Position numbers and translations under genes: made by a program | Part shown: piece by piece, positions 35,124 to 50,857 of the stretch | Layout of the letters: each line of letters opens with the position of its first letter | How positions within the stretch are numbered: the first letter of the stretch is position 1 | DNA from: a bacterium | Lineage (GTDB): Bacteria > Desulfobacterota > Binatia > DP-6 | Length of the DNA stretch: 64,000 nucleotides | Reading direction: 5' to 3' | NCBI GenBank assembly: GCA_026129405.1 | Contig: JAHCID010000003.1 | Location: 448,501 to 512,500 of the forward strand | Notes under the pieces: generated by a model | What the model was told of the DNA's origin: nothing | What the model saw: only the letters and a program-made list of their open reading frames with translations | The model's database searches: none

Positions 35124-36826
35124 GCCGGGTCCAGGCCGTCGCCTCCGGTCTGCCCGTGGTGGCGATCGTCGGTCGTCCGAACGTCGGCAAGTCGACGCTG
35201 TTCAATCGCCTCGTGCGCGCCCGTCGCGCCATCGTCGACGACGCGCCGGGGGTGACGCGGGACCGCGTCGTGGCGGCGGCGGAGTGGGCCGGGCGTCGCT
35301 TCCTGTGCGTCGACACCGGCGGCTTCGAGGCCGACGCACCGCGCGACCCCGCGGCCCTCGACGCGCAGGTGCGCACGCAAGCGCTCGCGGCCGTCCTGGA
35401 GGCGGACTGCGTCGTCTGCGTGCTCGACGCGGTGGCGGGGCTCACACCCGGCGACCGCGACACGGTGCGGCTGCTCCAGCGGGCGGGGCGCCCGGTCCGC
35501 TTCGTGGCGAACAAGGTGGACGGTCCCGGGCGCGACGCCCTCGTCGCCGACTTCTACGCCGCCGGCATCGAGACGGTGTTCCCCGTCTCGGCCGCGCACG
35601 GGCGCGGCATCGACGAGCTGCTCGACGCGGTGGTCGGTGCGTTCCCGCCGTCCGTCTCGCCCACGCCGGCGGTGGGCGAGGGGACGCGGCTGGCGCTCAT
35701 GGGGCGACCGAACGTCGGCAAGTCGTCGCTGCTGAACCGGCTCCTCGGCCAGGCGCGCGCCGTGGTGTCGCCGATCGCGGGCACCACGCGCGACGCGGTC
35801 GACACGCCGGTGAGCGTCGACGGGCGCCCGTACGTCCTCATCGACACCGCCGGCATCCGGCGCCGCGGCCGCGTCGACGATCCCCTCGAGCGCCACGGCG
35901 CGGTGCGCGCGCTCGGCACGTTCGAGCGCACGGACCTCGTGCTCCTCGTCCTCGACGCCACCGACGGCATGACCGATCAGGACGCGCGGCTCGCCGGCCG
36001 CGCCCTCGAGGCTGGGCGGGGGATCGTGCTGCTGGCGAACAAGTGGGACCTCCTGCCGCCGCCGGAGCGCAGCCGCGAGGCCTTCCGCAAGCACCTGGTC
36101 GCACTGCACCCCGCGTTCGCCTCGCTGCCGCTGCTTCCCGTGTCGGCCGTGAGCGGCGACGGGCTCGGGAAGCTGTGGACGCTCGTCCGCCAGGTCGAGG
36201 ACGGCTATCGGGCCGTGGTCGGCACGCCGGTCCTGAACCGCGTGCTGCGTGCGGCGGTCGAGAGCGTGGCCCCGCCGAGCCCGGGCGGGCGGCCGCTGCG
36301 GCTGTTCTACGCCACGCAGACCTCGACGGCGCCGCCGGCAGTGACCGTGTTCGCGAGCGCCCCGGCCAAGGTGCCGGCCGCCTACGTGCGCTATCTCCAG
36401 GCACGGTTCGCCGAGGCGTTCGGCGTCGTCGGCGTGCCGCTCACGGTGACGTTGCGTGCACGGCGCGAGGAGCGGGCCACCGCGCCGCCCCGCGCGGGAC
36501 GACGGCGCCCTGTAGCGGCGGTGCCGCGACGTGCGCACGCGGCGGGGCAGGGCGCCGCCGAGGGACCGGCGCCGGGCGCGACGAAGCCCCGCACCCGCGG
36601 CACGCCCCGGGAGCCGGGCAAGGAGGCGCGGAGCGGCCCGCGGCACGCACCCGGGAAAGGCCCCCGGGCGAAAGGCCCGAAGAGGAAGGGCCCGAAGCAC
36701 GGCTCGACCAAGGCCTCCGCGAAGAGCCCGCGCACGCCCCGCGGCAGGAAGCCCGGCGGCGGACGCTCGTCCGCCTCGCGCGGCGGCGGCAAGGCGGGTG
36801 GCCGCACACGCGGCCGCGGTCGCTGA
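35120..36826 (+). CDS. der: Ribosome-associated GTPase Der (EngA) with long basic tail
   Basis: Tandem-domain GTPase for 50S subunit assembly. Two P-loops, GRPNVGKST (about residues 18-26) and GRPNVGKSS (about 195-203), each with a D-T-G/A switch and NK-D motif, are followed by a KH-like domain ending near residue 450 (RLFYATQTSTAPPAVTVFAS). Beyond that comes an extra tail of about 115 residues made almost only of Arg, Lys, Gly, Pro and Ala (KGPRAKGPKRKGPKHGSTK is typical). Der normally stops at about 440-490 residues. The tail is likely disordered and RNA-binding. It ends 7 bases from the opposing minus-strand remnant. Confidence 0.95.
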   Translation: MSRVQAVASGLPVVAIVGRPNVGKSTLFNRLVRARRAIVDDAPGVTRDRVVAAAEWAGRRFLCVDTGGFEADAPRDPAALDAQVRTQALAAVLEADCVVCVLDAVAGLTPGDRDTVRLLQRAGRPVRFVANKVDGPGRDALVADFYAAGIETVFPVSAAHGRGIDELLDAVVGAFPPSVSPTPAVGEGTRLALMGRPNVGKSSLLNRLLGQARAVVSPIAGTTRDAVDTPVSVDGRPYVLIDTAGIRRRGRVDDPLERHGAVRALGTFERTDLVLLVLDATDGMTDQDARLAGRALEAGRGIVLLANKWDLLPPPERSREAFRKHLVALHPAFASLPLLPVSAVSGDGLGKLWTLVRQVEDGYRAVVGTPVLNRVLRAAVESVAPPSPGGRPLRLFYATQTSTAPPAVTVFASAPAKVPAAYVRYLQARFAEAFGVVGVPLTVTLRARREERATAPPRAGRRRPVAAVPRRAHAAGQGAAEGPAPGATKPRTRGTPREPGKEARSGPRHAPGKGPRAKGPKRKGPKHGSTKASAKSPRTPRGRKPGGGRSSASRGGGKAGGRTRGRGR

Positions 36827-36838
36827 TCCCGCCTCAGC
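36822..36838. terminator. Short hairpin over two facing stop codons
   Basis: GCTGA (36822-36826) pairs with TCAGC (36834-36838) over a 7-base loop. The arms contain the der TGA and the stop of the opposing methyltransferase remnant. The stem is only 5 bp and has no T-tract, so it is weak on its own and is listed as part of the repeated pattern. Confidence 0.25.
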
Positions 36839-37030
36839 CCGGGCGTGCGACGACGATGCGATAGCCGAGGTCGAGCGCCTCCCGCTCGCACAGGTCGGCG
36901 TAGCGCGCGTGCCAGCGCCCCGACGCGAGATCCGCGGCGAGCGCGTCGAGCCCGCGCGCGATGCGTGGGTCGGGGCGGCGCACCGGGCGGTAGCCGACGC
37001 CGAGCCGGTCGTAGAGCGCGGCGTCGCGAC

Positions 37031-37034
<4 letters not shown>
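36834..37034 (-). pseudogene. SAM-dependent methyltransferase, internally deleted remnant
   Basis: A 66-residue frame from GTG 37034. It begins SRDAALYDRLGVGYRPVRRP, which matches how class I methyltransferases of the small-molecule type begin. It then passes at about residue 29 straight into DALAADLASGRWHARYADL and ALDLGYRIVVA, which matches how the same proteins end. The roughly 170 residues between, including the SAM-binding G-x-G-x-G loop, are absent, while the frame is kept. I infer one in-frame deletion that removed the catalytic core. The GTG overlaps the stop of the carbonic-anhydrase-like gene (GTGA), so the two were an operon. Loss of function is very likely. The family call is from memory of conserved ends. 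Confidence 0.55.
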
Positions 37035-40684
<3,650 letters not shown>

Positions 40685-40687
<3 letters not shown>

Positions 40688-40717
40688 GCCGTAGCGGCGC
40701 GACCGCGCCCCGGCTCA
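40685..40717. terminator. Composite GC hairpin enclosing two facing stop codons
   Basis: Outer arms TGAGCC (40685-40690) and GGCTCA (40712-40717) include the stops of guaA (plus) and the AsmA-like gene (minus). Inside, GGCGC (40696-40700) pairs with GCGCC (40705-40709) around a 4-base loop. It looks like a bidirectional terminator without a T-tract. Confidence 0.5.
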
Positions 40718-41860
40718 GCGCTCGCGGCTGAAGAGCCGCTCGATCGCGCGGGCCGTGCCGCGGGCCGTCGCTTCCAGCCCGGTCGCGCCCGCCGTGCCGA
40801 GCGCGCCGGCCCCCTCTGCGACGCCGACCGGGGCGGCTCCGAGAACGGCGCCGAGCGCGGCGGCGACCTCGCTCCCCGGGCGGTCGGAGATCACGAGGCG
40901 CGGGGACTCGAGCGGCCCTTCGAGGACGAAGCGCACCCGCACCCGGCCACCGGCGCCGGTGACGGCGCGGAAGGCGGTGTCGCGGGGCAGGGCGAGCAGC
41001 CGCTGCATGAGGCCGTCGCGATCGCCGCCGAACGAGAGGCGCCGGATCGTCAGCCGACCCGGCGCGTCGATGATCCCGTCGCGGATGGTCGACTCCATGG
41101 ACACGTCGACGATGCCGCCGCGGATCGGCGTCCGCTGGCGGCGCAGCCAGGGACGGAACGTCGCCAGGTCCACGCCGACCAGGACGGTCTTGAGATGCGC
41201 GGTGCCGGCGCCGAGCGCGACGGTGCCCTCGACGGTGAGCTCGCCGGGGGCCTTCGGCCCGCCCAGCTCGGCGTCGAGCCGCACGCGGCTGCGGCGGCCG
41301 AGGGCCGGCGTCTCGATGTCGGTGACGCGCCCCTCGACGGCGGTGAGCGCCGTGCGCTCGGGCGGCGTCGCGACGGTGGCGTCGAAGAGGTCGAAGGCGC
41401 CGGCGCGGAACGCGACGCGCTCGATCGTCACGCCGCGGCGCTCGGCGTCTTCGTTCGCCGCGGGTGCCGGACCCCGTCCGCGGCCGCGCGGCAGATCGAT
41501 GCCGGGCAGCACCTCGAGGGGCTCGCCGGGACGGCGGCGCGCGGCGAGGTAGAACCCGTCGATCTCGACCGCGTCGATGACGAGGCGGCGTCCGAGGAGC
41601 GTCGTCAGCCGGGGGCGCAGCGTGATGCGGCGAACGCGCAGCGCGTCGGGTACCGGCCATCCGTCCGGCGCGGGCAGACGCAGGCCGGCCAGCTCGAGCG
41701 TCCGCCAGCCGACGTCGATGCGATCGACCGCGAGCCGGCCGCCGAGCCCCTCGCGCACGCGATCCTCGACGGCCTGCACCGCGAGGCGTGGACCCAGGGC
41801 GACGACAGCCGCCGCCACGAGGGCCGCACCGCCGAGCACGATACGGGTCCGCCGCGTCAT
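40715..41860 (-). CDS. AsmA-like / DUF748-type envelope protein
   Basis: Probable inner-membrane-anchored periplasmic protein, 381 residues. After MTRRTR comes one membrane helix (about residues 7-28, LGGAALVAAAVVALG). The remainder is beta-rich with AsmA/TamB-type wording: GGRLAVDRIDVGWRTLELAG, LVIDAVEIDGFYLAARR, VDVSMESTIRDG and FVLEGPLESPRLVI. Members of this group shape the outer membrane or move lipid, but the exact role here is unknown. ATG 41860 is chosen for the GGAGG just upstream; an in-frame start 16 codons earlier is possible. It is transcribed alone, convergent with guaA and divergent from dnaE. Confidence 0.65.
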   Translation of the reverse strand: MTRRTRIVLGGAALVAAAVVALGPRLAVQAVEDRVREGLGGRLAVDRIDVGWRTLELAGLRLPAPDGWPVPDALRVRRITLRPRLTTLLGRRLVIDAVEIDGFYLAARRRPGEPLEVLPGIDLPRGRGRGPAPAANEDAERRGVTIERVAFRAGAFDLFDATVATPPERTALTAVEGRVTDIETPALGRRSRVRLDAELGGPKAPGELTVEGTVALGAGTAHLKTVLVGVDLATFRPWLRRQRTPIRGGIVDVSMESTIRDGIIDAPGRLTIRRLSFGGDRDGLMQRLLALPRDTAFRAVTGAGGRVRVRFVLEGPLESPRLVISDRPGSEVAAALGAVLGAAPVGVAEGAGALGTAGATGLEATARGTARAIERLFSRER

Positions 41861-41931
41861 CCGTCCTCCATCGCGAGCCTCCTCCGGAGGCGTGTCAGTA
41901 GCAAGCACGGCGCGACGGCGGCGGGGAGCGG

Positions 41932-41961
41932 TTGACCCGTGCGGCGAGCGCGCGCTACCGT
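41932..41961 (+). promoter_or_regulatory. Candidate promoter of dnaE
   Basis: TTGACC (41932-41937) and TACCGT (41956-41961) are 18 bases apart in the divergent gap before dnaE. A start near 41968 leaves a leader of about 45 bases with a GGGAGGAGGGG purine run, which lies 12 bases before the ATG. Confidence 0.45.
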
Positions 41962-42012
41962 GCTCCCCCCAGCAGGGGAGAACGGTTTTGGGAGGAGGGG
42001 CGTAGCGCGTCG

Positions 42013-45515
<3,503 letters not shown>

Positions 45516-45519
<4 letters not shown>

Positions 45520-46793
45520 CGGGGCGCCTGCATCAGACGGCACGCATCCGCGAACGGGGCATCCTGGTCGGCGCGGATCAGCCCGGCAGCCCGATCCCCG
45601 TGCGGGAGTCGCTGGCGGAGCTCGGGCGGCTCGCCGCGACCGCGGGGCTCGCGACGGTGGGCGAGATCGTCCAGGTCGTGAAGCGCCCGAGCCCGGCGAC
45701 CTTCATCGGCGCCGGCAAGGTCGAGGAGGTGAAGGCGCTGGTCGCGGCGCAGGACGCCAACGTCGTCCTCTTCGACGATCCCCTGGCGCCCGCCCAGCAG
45801 CGCAACCTCGAGAAGGCGATCGGGGTGAAGATCGTCGACCGCAGCGCGCTCATCCTCGACATCTTCGCGATGCGGGCACGGAGCACCGAGGGCAAGCTCC
45901 AGGTCGAGCTGGCGCAGCTCCAGTACCTGATGCCGCGTCTGACGCGCGCCTGGACGCACCTCTCACGTCAAGCGGGCGGCGGTGTCGGCACGCGCGGGCC
46001 GGGCGAGACGCAGCTCGAAGTCGACCGGCGGCGCGTGCGTGAGCGCATCGCGCACCTGCGCCGGCGTCTCGAAGACGTCGAGCGCACCCGCAACGTGCAG
46101 CGGGAGGAACGGGGCGCGCTGCCGACGCCCACCGTCGCCCTCGTCGGCTACACGAACGCCGGCAAGTCGACGCTCATGAACGCGCTCACGAAGGCGGGCG
46201 TGCTGGTCGAGGACAAGCTGTTCGCGACGCTCGACCCGACCGTGCGCCGCCTGCGCCTGCCGGACGGCCAGACCGTGCTGCTCGCCGACACGGTGGGGTT
46301 CATCCACAAGCTGCCGCACCAGCTGGTCGAGGCCTTCAAGAGCACGCTCGAGCAGGTACGCAGCGCCGACCTCCTGGTGCACGTGGTCGACGCCTCGCAT
46401 CCGGGATGGGCGGAGCAGCGGGTCGTGACCGAGCGCGTGCTGGGCGAGATCGGCGCCGGCGAGGTGCCCGTCGTGTTCGCGTTCAACAAGTGCGACGTGC
46501 AGGGGCTCGGGGCGCCGCCGACCGGCGCCCCGCCCGATGCGGTCTGCCTTTCGGCGCGGGCGGGGGAGGGGTTGCCGGCCCTGCTGCGGTCCATCGAGGA
46601 GCGTGTGTCGAGCGGCCTCGCACGCGTCCGGCGCACGATGCCCGCGGACCGCGGCGACCTGCTCGCCCTCCTGCGCCGCACCGGGCGCATCCTCGAAGAG
46701 TACTACCGCGACGGCGAGGTCACGGTGACGGCCCTCGTCCCGCCGCGCGTCGCCGGGCAGCTCGACCATGCGCTGCGGGTCGGTCGGGGCTGA
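45516..46793 (+). CDS. hflX: Ribosome-associated GTPase HflX
   Basis: GTPase that splits or rescues stalled 70S ribosomes. 425 residues. The HflX N-terminal domain has FIGAGKVEEV, the FDDPLAPAQQRNLEKAIGVK block, DRSALILDIFAMRARSTEGK and GVGTRGPGETQLEVDRRRV. The G domain has GYTNAGKSTLMN, LFATLDPTVRRLRLPDGQ, DTVGFIHKLPHQLVEAFKST and NKCD. All are characteristic. GTG 45516 overlaps the dnaE stop (GTGA), and pgsA starts 3 bases after its end, so the three genes probably share a transcript. Confidence 0.96.
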
Positions 46794-46796
46794 GGG

Positions 46797-47354
46797 ATGC
46801 TGAACGTCCCGAACCTGCTCACGCTGCTGCGGCTGATCGCCATCCCCGTCTTCCTGATCCTGCTGATGGACTTCCGCTGGGCCGAAGCGCTCGGCGTCTT
46901 CGTGGCGGCGGGCGTCACCGACGCGCTCGACGGCGCCATCGCGCGCCTCACCCACACGAAGACCACGCTCGGCGCCTATCTCGATCCGGCCGCCGACAAG
47001 CTGCTCCTCATGGCGGCGTTTCTGGCATTGGGCTTCATGCAGGAGGTGCCGCGCTGGCTCGTCGTCATCGTCATCTCGCGCGACGTCATCCTGGTGCTCG
47101 GGTACTTCCTCCTCTTCGTCATGACCCAGAGCGCGATGGAGGTGCGACCGTCGGTCGCGGGCAAGCTGAGCACGTTCTTCCAGCTCTCGACGGTCGCCGT
47201 GGTGCTGCTCGGGCGGGTGGCGCCGGCGGCGGTGCCGGCCTGGGCGGAGCTGGCGCTCTGCTGGACGACCGGCGTCGTCACAGCCGTGGCCGGCCTCCAG
47301 TACATGGCCCGCGGCCTCCTCTGGCTCCAGGGGCACGACGAGCCCGCGGCGTGA
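46797..47354 (+). CDS. pgsA: CDP-alcohol phosphatidyltransferase, probably phosphatidylglycerophosphate synthase
   Basis: Inner-membrane enzyme, 185 residues, with four or five hydrophobic segments. The full CDP-alcohol motif is seen: Asp42, Asp45-Gly46, Ala49-Arg50, Gly59, Asp63 and Asp67. The opening MLNVPNLLTLLRLIAIPVF is typical of PgsA, which joins glycerol-3-phosphate to CDP-diacylglycerol on the way to phosphatidylglycerol and cardiolipin. Other alcohol acceptors are possible within the family. ATG 46797 lies 3 bases after the hflX stop. Confidence 0.88.
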   Translation: MLNVPNLLTLLRLIAIPVFLILLMDFRWAEALGVFVAAGVTDALDGAIARLTHTKTTLGAYLDPAADKLLLMAAFLALGFMQEVPRWLVVIVISRDVILVLGYFLLFVMTQSAMEVRPSVAGKLSTFFQLSTVAVVLLGRVAPAAVPAWAELALCWTTGVVTAVAGLQYMARGLLWLQGHDEPAA

Positions 47355-47409
47355 GCGGGGGCGCGCGGCCGCTTGCCGCCGACGCCCGCTTCGGGGCAAG
47401 GACGCAGGC

Positions 47410-48249
47410 ATGACGAGCGCCGTGCTCCAGCTCCTGTTGCTGCTGGGCCTCGTGGCCCCGCTTCTGGCTGGCACAGCGGCCAGCGGCGACGAGATCCTCC
47501 GGCGCTGGAAGGCGCTCAACGACGGCGAGCGGAACTGGGCCACGCGCCAGCAGGAACTCCAGTTCGACATCGAGGGCAAGTTCGGCAGCCGCAAGCGCGA
47601 GCTCACGGTCTACGAGCAGCGCCTCGCCGTGCCGCAGGACGGCATCGACAAGCGATCGATCGTCTTCTTCTCCGCGCCGCCCGAGGTGAAGGGCACCGCG
47701 TTCCTCGCCTACACCTTCGCCGACGGCAGCCCGGCCAGCCAGTGGCTCTACCTGCCGGCGCTGAAGCGCGTGCGCGTGCTGGCCGGCAACTCGCGGCGCG
47801 AGAGCTTCGTCGGCTCGGACCTGAGCTACAACGACCTCGACCTCCTCGAGGCGCTCGACGCCTGGCCCACGAAGCACGGTAGCGCGACCCTGCTCGGGCA
47901 GGAGGTCGTCGACGGCGTCGCCTGCGACAAGATCGAGCTGCCGGTGAAGGAGAGCACCGAGGCGGGCAAGGAGTACGCACGCCTGGTCCTCTGGCTCGGC
48001 AGCGCCGACCTCTTCCCACGCCGGCTCGAGTTCTACGAGCGCAGCGACGCGAAGGTCCTGCGCAAGCGTCTCACGCAGGGCGACGTGGTGATGGAGGGCA
48101 ATATCCCCGTGGCTCGTCGCGTCGTCGTCGAGACGCCGGAGAAAGGCAGCCGGACGCAGATACTGGCGCCCGCGACGCGCTTCGATCCGGAGCTCCCCGA
48201 CGACCTCTTCGAGCAATCGGCCATGGAGCGCGGAAAGCCGTCTTCGTGA
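47410..48249 (+). CDS. LolA-like outer-membrane lipoprotein-sorting protein
   Basis: Exported periplasmic protein, 279 residues. Signal peptide at residues 1-24 (LQLLLLLGLVAPLLAGTAAS). The mature part has the LolA-like wording YLPALKRVRVLAGNSRRESF, SFVGSDLSYNDLDLLEALDA and FPRRLEFYERSDAKVLRKR. This subfamily (about 250 residues, single domain) is broader than classical LolA and is often linked to lipid or hydrophobic-molecule export; a specific role is not shown here. ATG 47410 follows AAGGAC. The gene overlaps the following phosphatase-like gene by 4 bases (GTGA). Confidence 0.82.
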   Translation: MTSAVLQLLLLLGLVAPLLAGTAASGDEILRRWKALNDGERNWATRQQELQFDIEGKFGSRKRELTVYEQRLAVPQDGIDKRSIVFFSAPPEVKGTAFLAYTFADGSPASQWLYLPALKRVRVLAGNSRRESFVGSDLSYNDLDLLEALDAWPTKHGSATLLGQEVVDGVACDKIELPVKESTEAGKEYARLVLWLGSADLFPRRLEFYERSDAKVLRKRLTQGDVVMEGNIPVARRVVVETPEKGSRTQILAPATRFDPELPDDLFEQSAMERGKPSS

Positions 48250-49022
48250 CGCCGCCCATCGGGCGCGCGTCGCTCGAGCGGCTCGCCCGACGCGCCGGCC
48301 TCGTCGCGCGCCGCTACGCGCAGCGGCTCCGCCCGCAACGCAAGGCCGACGATTCGCTCGTGACGGTCGCCGACCGCGCCGTCGAGCGCTTCCTCACCCG
48401 CGAGCTGGCGCGTGCCGTGCCCGCGGCGGGGATCACGGGCGAGGAGGGGACCCACCGTCCGCCCCAGGGCGCATGGCGGTTCGTGCTGGATCCGATCGAC
48501 GGAACCGCGGCCTTCGTGTCGGGCCTGCCGACCTGGTGCATCTGCATCGCGCTCGTCCACCGCGACGTCCCCGTGGGTGGGGTAATCCACCTACCGGTCT
48601 CCGGCGAGACCTTCTCCGCGATGGGCGGGCGCGCGTTCTGGAACGGCCGGCCCCTGGCGCGGCTGGGCCGACGGCCGGGGCAGGGCGACCCCTTCCTCGC
48701 CGCGTACTCCAAGCTGCACCGGCGCTACCACGTCGCCTGGCCGGGCAAGATCCGCTCCGTCGGCTCGGCGGCGTATCACGCGGCGCTCGTCGCGCGCGGC
48801 TCGGCACAGGCGGCGATGCTGGGGCGCGTCGGTGCTTGGGACGTCGCCGCGGCCATGCCGCTATTGGCCGCGGTCGGGGCACGGCTCGAGTATCTCGGCA
48901 GCGGGCCGGTGACGCTGGCCGCGCTCGAGGATCCCGGCGGCGTGCGCGACGCGGTGATCGCCGGGGCGCCGCGGGCGCTGGCGACCTTGCGGACGTCGCT
49001 CACGCCGCGCGCGCCCGCGTGA
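48246..49022 (+). CDS. Inositol monophosphatase-family protein
   Basis: Metal-dependent phosphatase of the inositol monophosphatase/CysQ/FBPase fold, 258 residues. The metal and catalytic motifs are present: GEEG (about 65-68), DPIDGT (82-87) with FVSGLP, and WDVAAAMPLL near the C-terminus. The substrate could be inositol phosphate, histidinol phosphate, 3'-phosphoadenosine-5'-phosphate or a sugar bisphosphate; the sequence does not decide. GTG 48246 overlaps the LolA-like gene, suggesting co-expression. A candidate promoter for the next gene overlaps its stop. Confidence 0.85.
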   Translation: MTPPIGRASLERLARRAGLVARRYAQRLRPQRKADDSLVTVADRAVERFLTRELARAVPAAGITGEEGTHRPPQGAWRFVLDPIDGTAAFVSGLPTWCICIALVHRDVPVGGVIHLPVSGETFSAMGGRAFWNGRPLARLGRRPGQGDPFLAAYSKLHRRYHVAWPGKIRSVGSAAYHAALVARGSAQAAMLGRVGAWDVAAAMPLLAAVGARLEYLGSGPVTLAALEDPGGVRDAVIAGAPRALATLRTSLTPRAPA

Positions 49023-49048
49023 CGCGGCCCGGACGCCTGGGCTAGGGT
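49019..49048 (+). promoter_or_regulatory. Candidate leaderless promoter of the SDR gene
   Basis: GTGACG (49019-49024, across the upstream stop codon) and TAGGGT (49043-49048, preceded by GGC) are 18 bases apart. The -10 ends 7 bases before the ATG at 49056. With no Shine-Dalgarno sequence in between, a leaderless message is the simplest reading. Confidence 0.35.
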
Positions 49049-49055
49049 CCGCCGC

Positions 49056-49790
49056 ATGCAGCTGGCGGGGCGCTGGGCGCTGGTCACGGGAGCCGCTAAG
49101 CGGGTGGGACGCGTCGTCGCACGCGAGCTCGCCGGGCGCGGCGCGAACGTCGTCGTGCACTACAACCAGTCGGCGAACGACGCTGCCGATGCCGTCCGCG
49201 AGCTCGAGGCGATGGGTGTGCGGGCGCTGGCACTGCGCGCGGAGCTGGGCGTGTCAGCCGCGGTGACGGCGCTCGCCCTCGAGGCCGAGGCGCGCACGGG
49301 CGGCGTCGCCGTGCTGGTGAACAGCGCGTCGAACTACCTGCGCGTGCCGTTCGACGCCCTCACCGAGGACACCTGGGACGCGAGCCTCGACGTCAACCTG
49401 AAGGCGCCGTTCCTGCTCGCCTGGCACCTCGGGCGGGCGATGCGCGCCCGCGGCGAGGGCACGATCGTCAACCTCGCGGACTGGGCGGGCGAGCGGCCAT
49501 ACGAGGACTACCTGCCGTACTGCGTGTCGAAGGCGGGCCTGATCTGCCTCACCAAGGCGCTCGCGAAGGAGCTCGCACCCGCGGTGCGCGTGAACGCCAT
49601 CGCCCCGGGGCCGGTGCTGCTGCCCGAGGATTTCGGGCCCGAGGCACGCGCGGCCGTCGAGCGCGCGACGCCGCTGCGCCGGGTGGGGACCCCGGAGGAC
49701 GTCGCACGCTGCGTCCGCTTCCTCGTGGAGGAGGCGACGTTCTCGACCGGGGCCATGTTCCACGTCGACGGCGGGCGCGCGATCGCCTGA
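49056..49790 (+). CDS. SDR oxidoreductase of the pteridine reductase (PTR1/FolM) type
   Basis: NADPH-dependent short-chain reductase, 244 residues. The cofactor motif is TGAAKRVG (residues 11-18), the T-G-x3-R-x-G form seen in pteridine reductases instead of the usual T-G-x3-G-x-G. The catalytic set is Asp142 (NLADWAG), Tyr155 and Lys159 (YCVSK). The Asp-Tyr spacing of 13 and Tyr-Lys spacing of 4 match PTR1, where Asp replaces the classic SDR serine. NSASNYLRVPF is also PTR1-like. It may reduce dihydrobiopterin or dihydrofolate; this is inference from the motif set. A hairpin follows its stop. Confidence 0.8.
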   Translation: MQLAGRWALVTGAAKRVGRVVARELAGRGANVVVHYNQSANDAADAVRELEAMGVRALALRAELGVSAAVTALALEAEARTGGVAVLVNSASNYLRVPFDALTEDTWDASLDVNLKAPFLLAWHLGRAMRARGEGTIVNLADWAGERPYEDYLPYCVSKAGLICLTKALAKELAPAVRVNAIAPGPVLLPEDFGPEARAAVERATPLRRVGTPEDVARCVRFLVEEATFSTGAMFHVDGGRAIA

Positions 49791-49807
49791 GCTGCCGGGG
49801 CGGCAGC
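49791..49807 (+). terminator. Hairpin directly after the SDR stop codon
   Basis: GCTGCC (49791-49796) pairs with GGCAGC (49802-49807) over a 5-base loop, starting at the base after the TGA. No T-tract. The moxR promoter region follows. Confidence 0.4.
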
Positions 49808-49822
49808 CGCGTCCACTCGCCG

Positions 49823-49852
49823 TTGGTTTCACTGCCCGAACCCGTGTGTTAG
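49823..49852 (+). promoter_or_regulatory. Candidate promoter of the moxR-VWA operon
   Basis: TTGGTT (49823-49828) and TGTTAG (49847-49852) are 18 bases apart in an A/T-richer gap upstream of the ATPase gene. An overlapping TAGCGT at 49850 is an alternative -10. Confidence 0.25.
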
Positions 49853-49876
49853 CGTCTCGGCCCGAGGTTTCCCTGC

Positions 49877-50836
49877 ATGTTCGCGAACATCGACGACGTC
49901 ATCGAGCGCCTCGGCGCGCAGCAGTACATCGCCAGCCGGACGATCGGCACGGTCGCCTTCCTCGCCAGCCGGCTGGAGAAGCCGATCCTCGTGGAGGGGC
50001 CCGCCGGCGTCGGCAAGACGGAGCTCGCGAAGGTCGTCGCGAAGGCCCTCGGGCGCGGCCTGATCCGGCTCCAGTGCTACGAGGGGCTCGACGAAGCCAA
50101 GGCGCTGTACGAGTGGGAGTACGCGAAGCAGCTCCTGTACACGCAGATACTGCGCGACAAGATCGGCGAGGTGGTCGGCAACGCCCCCTCGCTGCGCGAG
50201 GCCGTGCAGCGGATCGCGAACGAGGACGACGTCTTCTTCAGCGACCAGTTCCTCCTGCCACGGCCGTTGCTGCGCGCCATCACGGCGGACGAGCCGGTGG
50301 TCCTCCTGATCGACGAGATCGACAAGTCGGACACGGAGTTCGAGGCCTTCCTGCTCGAGGTGCTCTCCGACTTCCAGGTGAGCGTGCCGGAGCTGGGGAC
50401 GCTCCAGGCCAAGCACAAGCCGATCGTCGTCCTCACCAGCAACAACGCCCGCGAGATGTCCGACGCCCTGAAGCGACGCTGCCTCCATCTGTACGTCGAC
50501 TTCCCGGAGAAGGCCCAGGAGCTCGCGATCGTCCAGCTGAAGACGCCGGGGATCAGCGAGCAGCTCGCCGGCGAGGTCGTCGCGCTGATCCAGCGCGTGC
50601 GCAAGCTCGACCTGAAGAAGGTGCCGAGCATCAGCGAGACGCTCGACTGGGCGCGGGCGCTCATGCTGCTCAACGTCAACACCCTCGACGACGCGCTCGT
50701 CGGCGATACGCTGTCGGTGATCCTCAAGTACGAGGCCGACATCCGCAAGGGCCAGCAGGAGCTGAAGGAGTACGTCGCGCTCCAGCGGGCCAAGCAGGCC
50801 GCGCCCCCCGCCGGCGACAAGGACGCGCTCCACTAG
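49877..50836 (+). CDS. MoxR-type AAA+ ATPase
   Basis: AAA+ ATPase of the MoxR/CoxD group, 319 residues, cytoplasmic. Walker A GPAGVGKT (residues 41-48), LIRLQCYEGLDEAKALYEWE (the MoxR signature after strand 2), DQFLLPRPLLRAI, Walker B VVLLIDEIDKSD, sensor VLTSNNAREMSDALKRR. Such ATPases act as chaperones that insert metals or assemble complexes, usually with a VWA-domain partner, and the next gene is one. No obvious client (CO dehydrogenase, methanol dehydrogenase or a nitric-oxide reductase subunit) is nearby, so the target is unknown. Confidence 0.92.
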   Translation: MFANIDDVIERLGAQQYIASRTIGTVAFLASRLEKPILVEGPAGVGKTELAKVVAKALGRGLIRLQCYEGLDEAKALYEWEYAKQLLYTQILRDKIGEVVGNAPSLREAVQRIANEDDVFFSDQFLLPRPLLRAITADEPVVLLIDEIDKSDTEFEAFLLEVLSDFQVSVPELGTLQAKHKPIVVLTSNNAREMSDALKRRCLHLYVDFPEKAQELAIVQLKTPGISEQLAGEVVALIQRVRKLDLKKVPSISETLDWARALMLLNVNTLDDALVGDTLSVILKYEADIRKGQQELKEYVALQRAKQAAPPAGDKDALH

Positions 50837-50857
50837 CGCGCGACGGCGGGCACGCCG

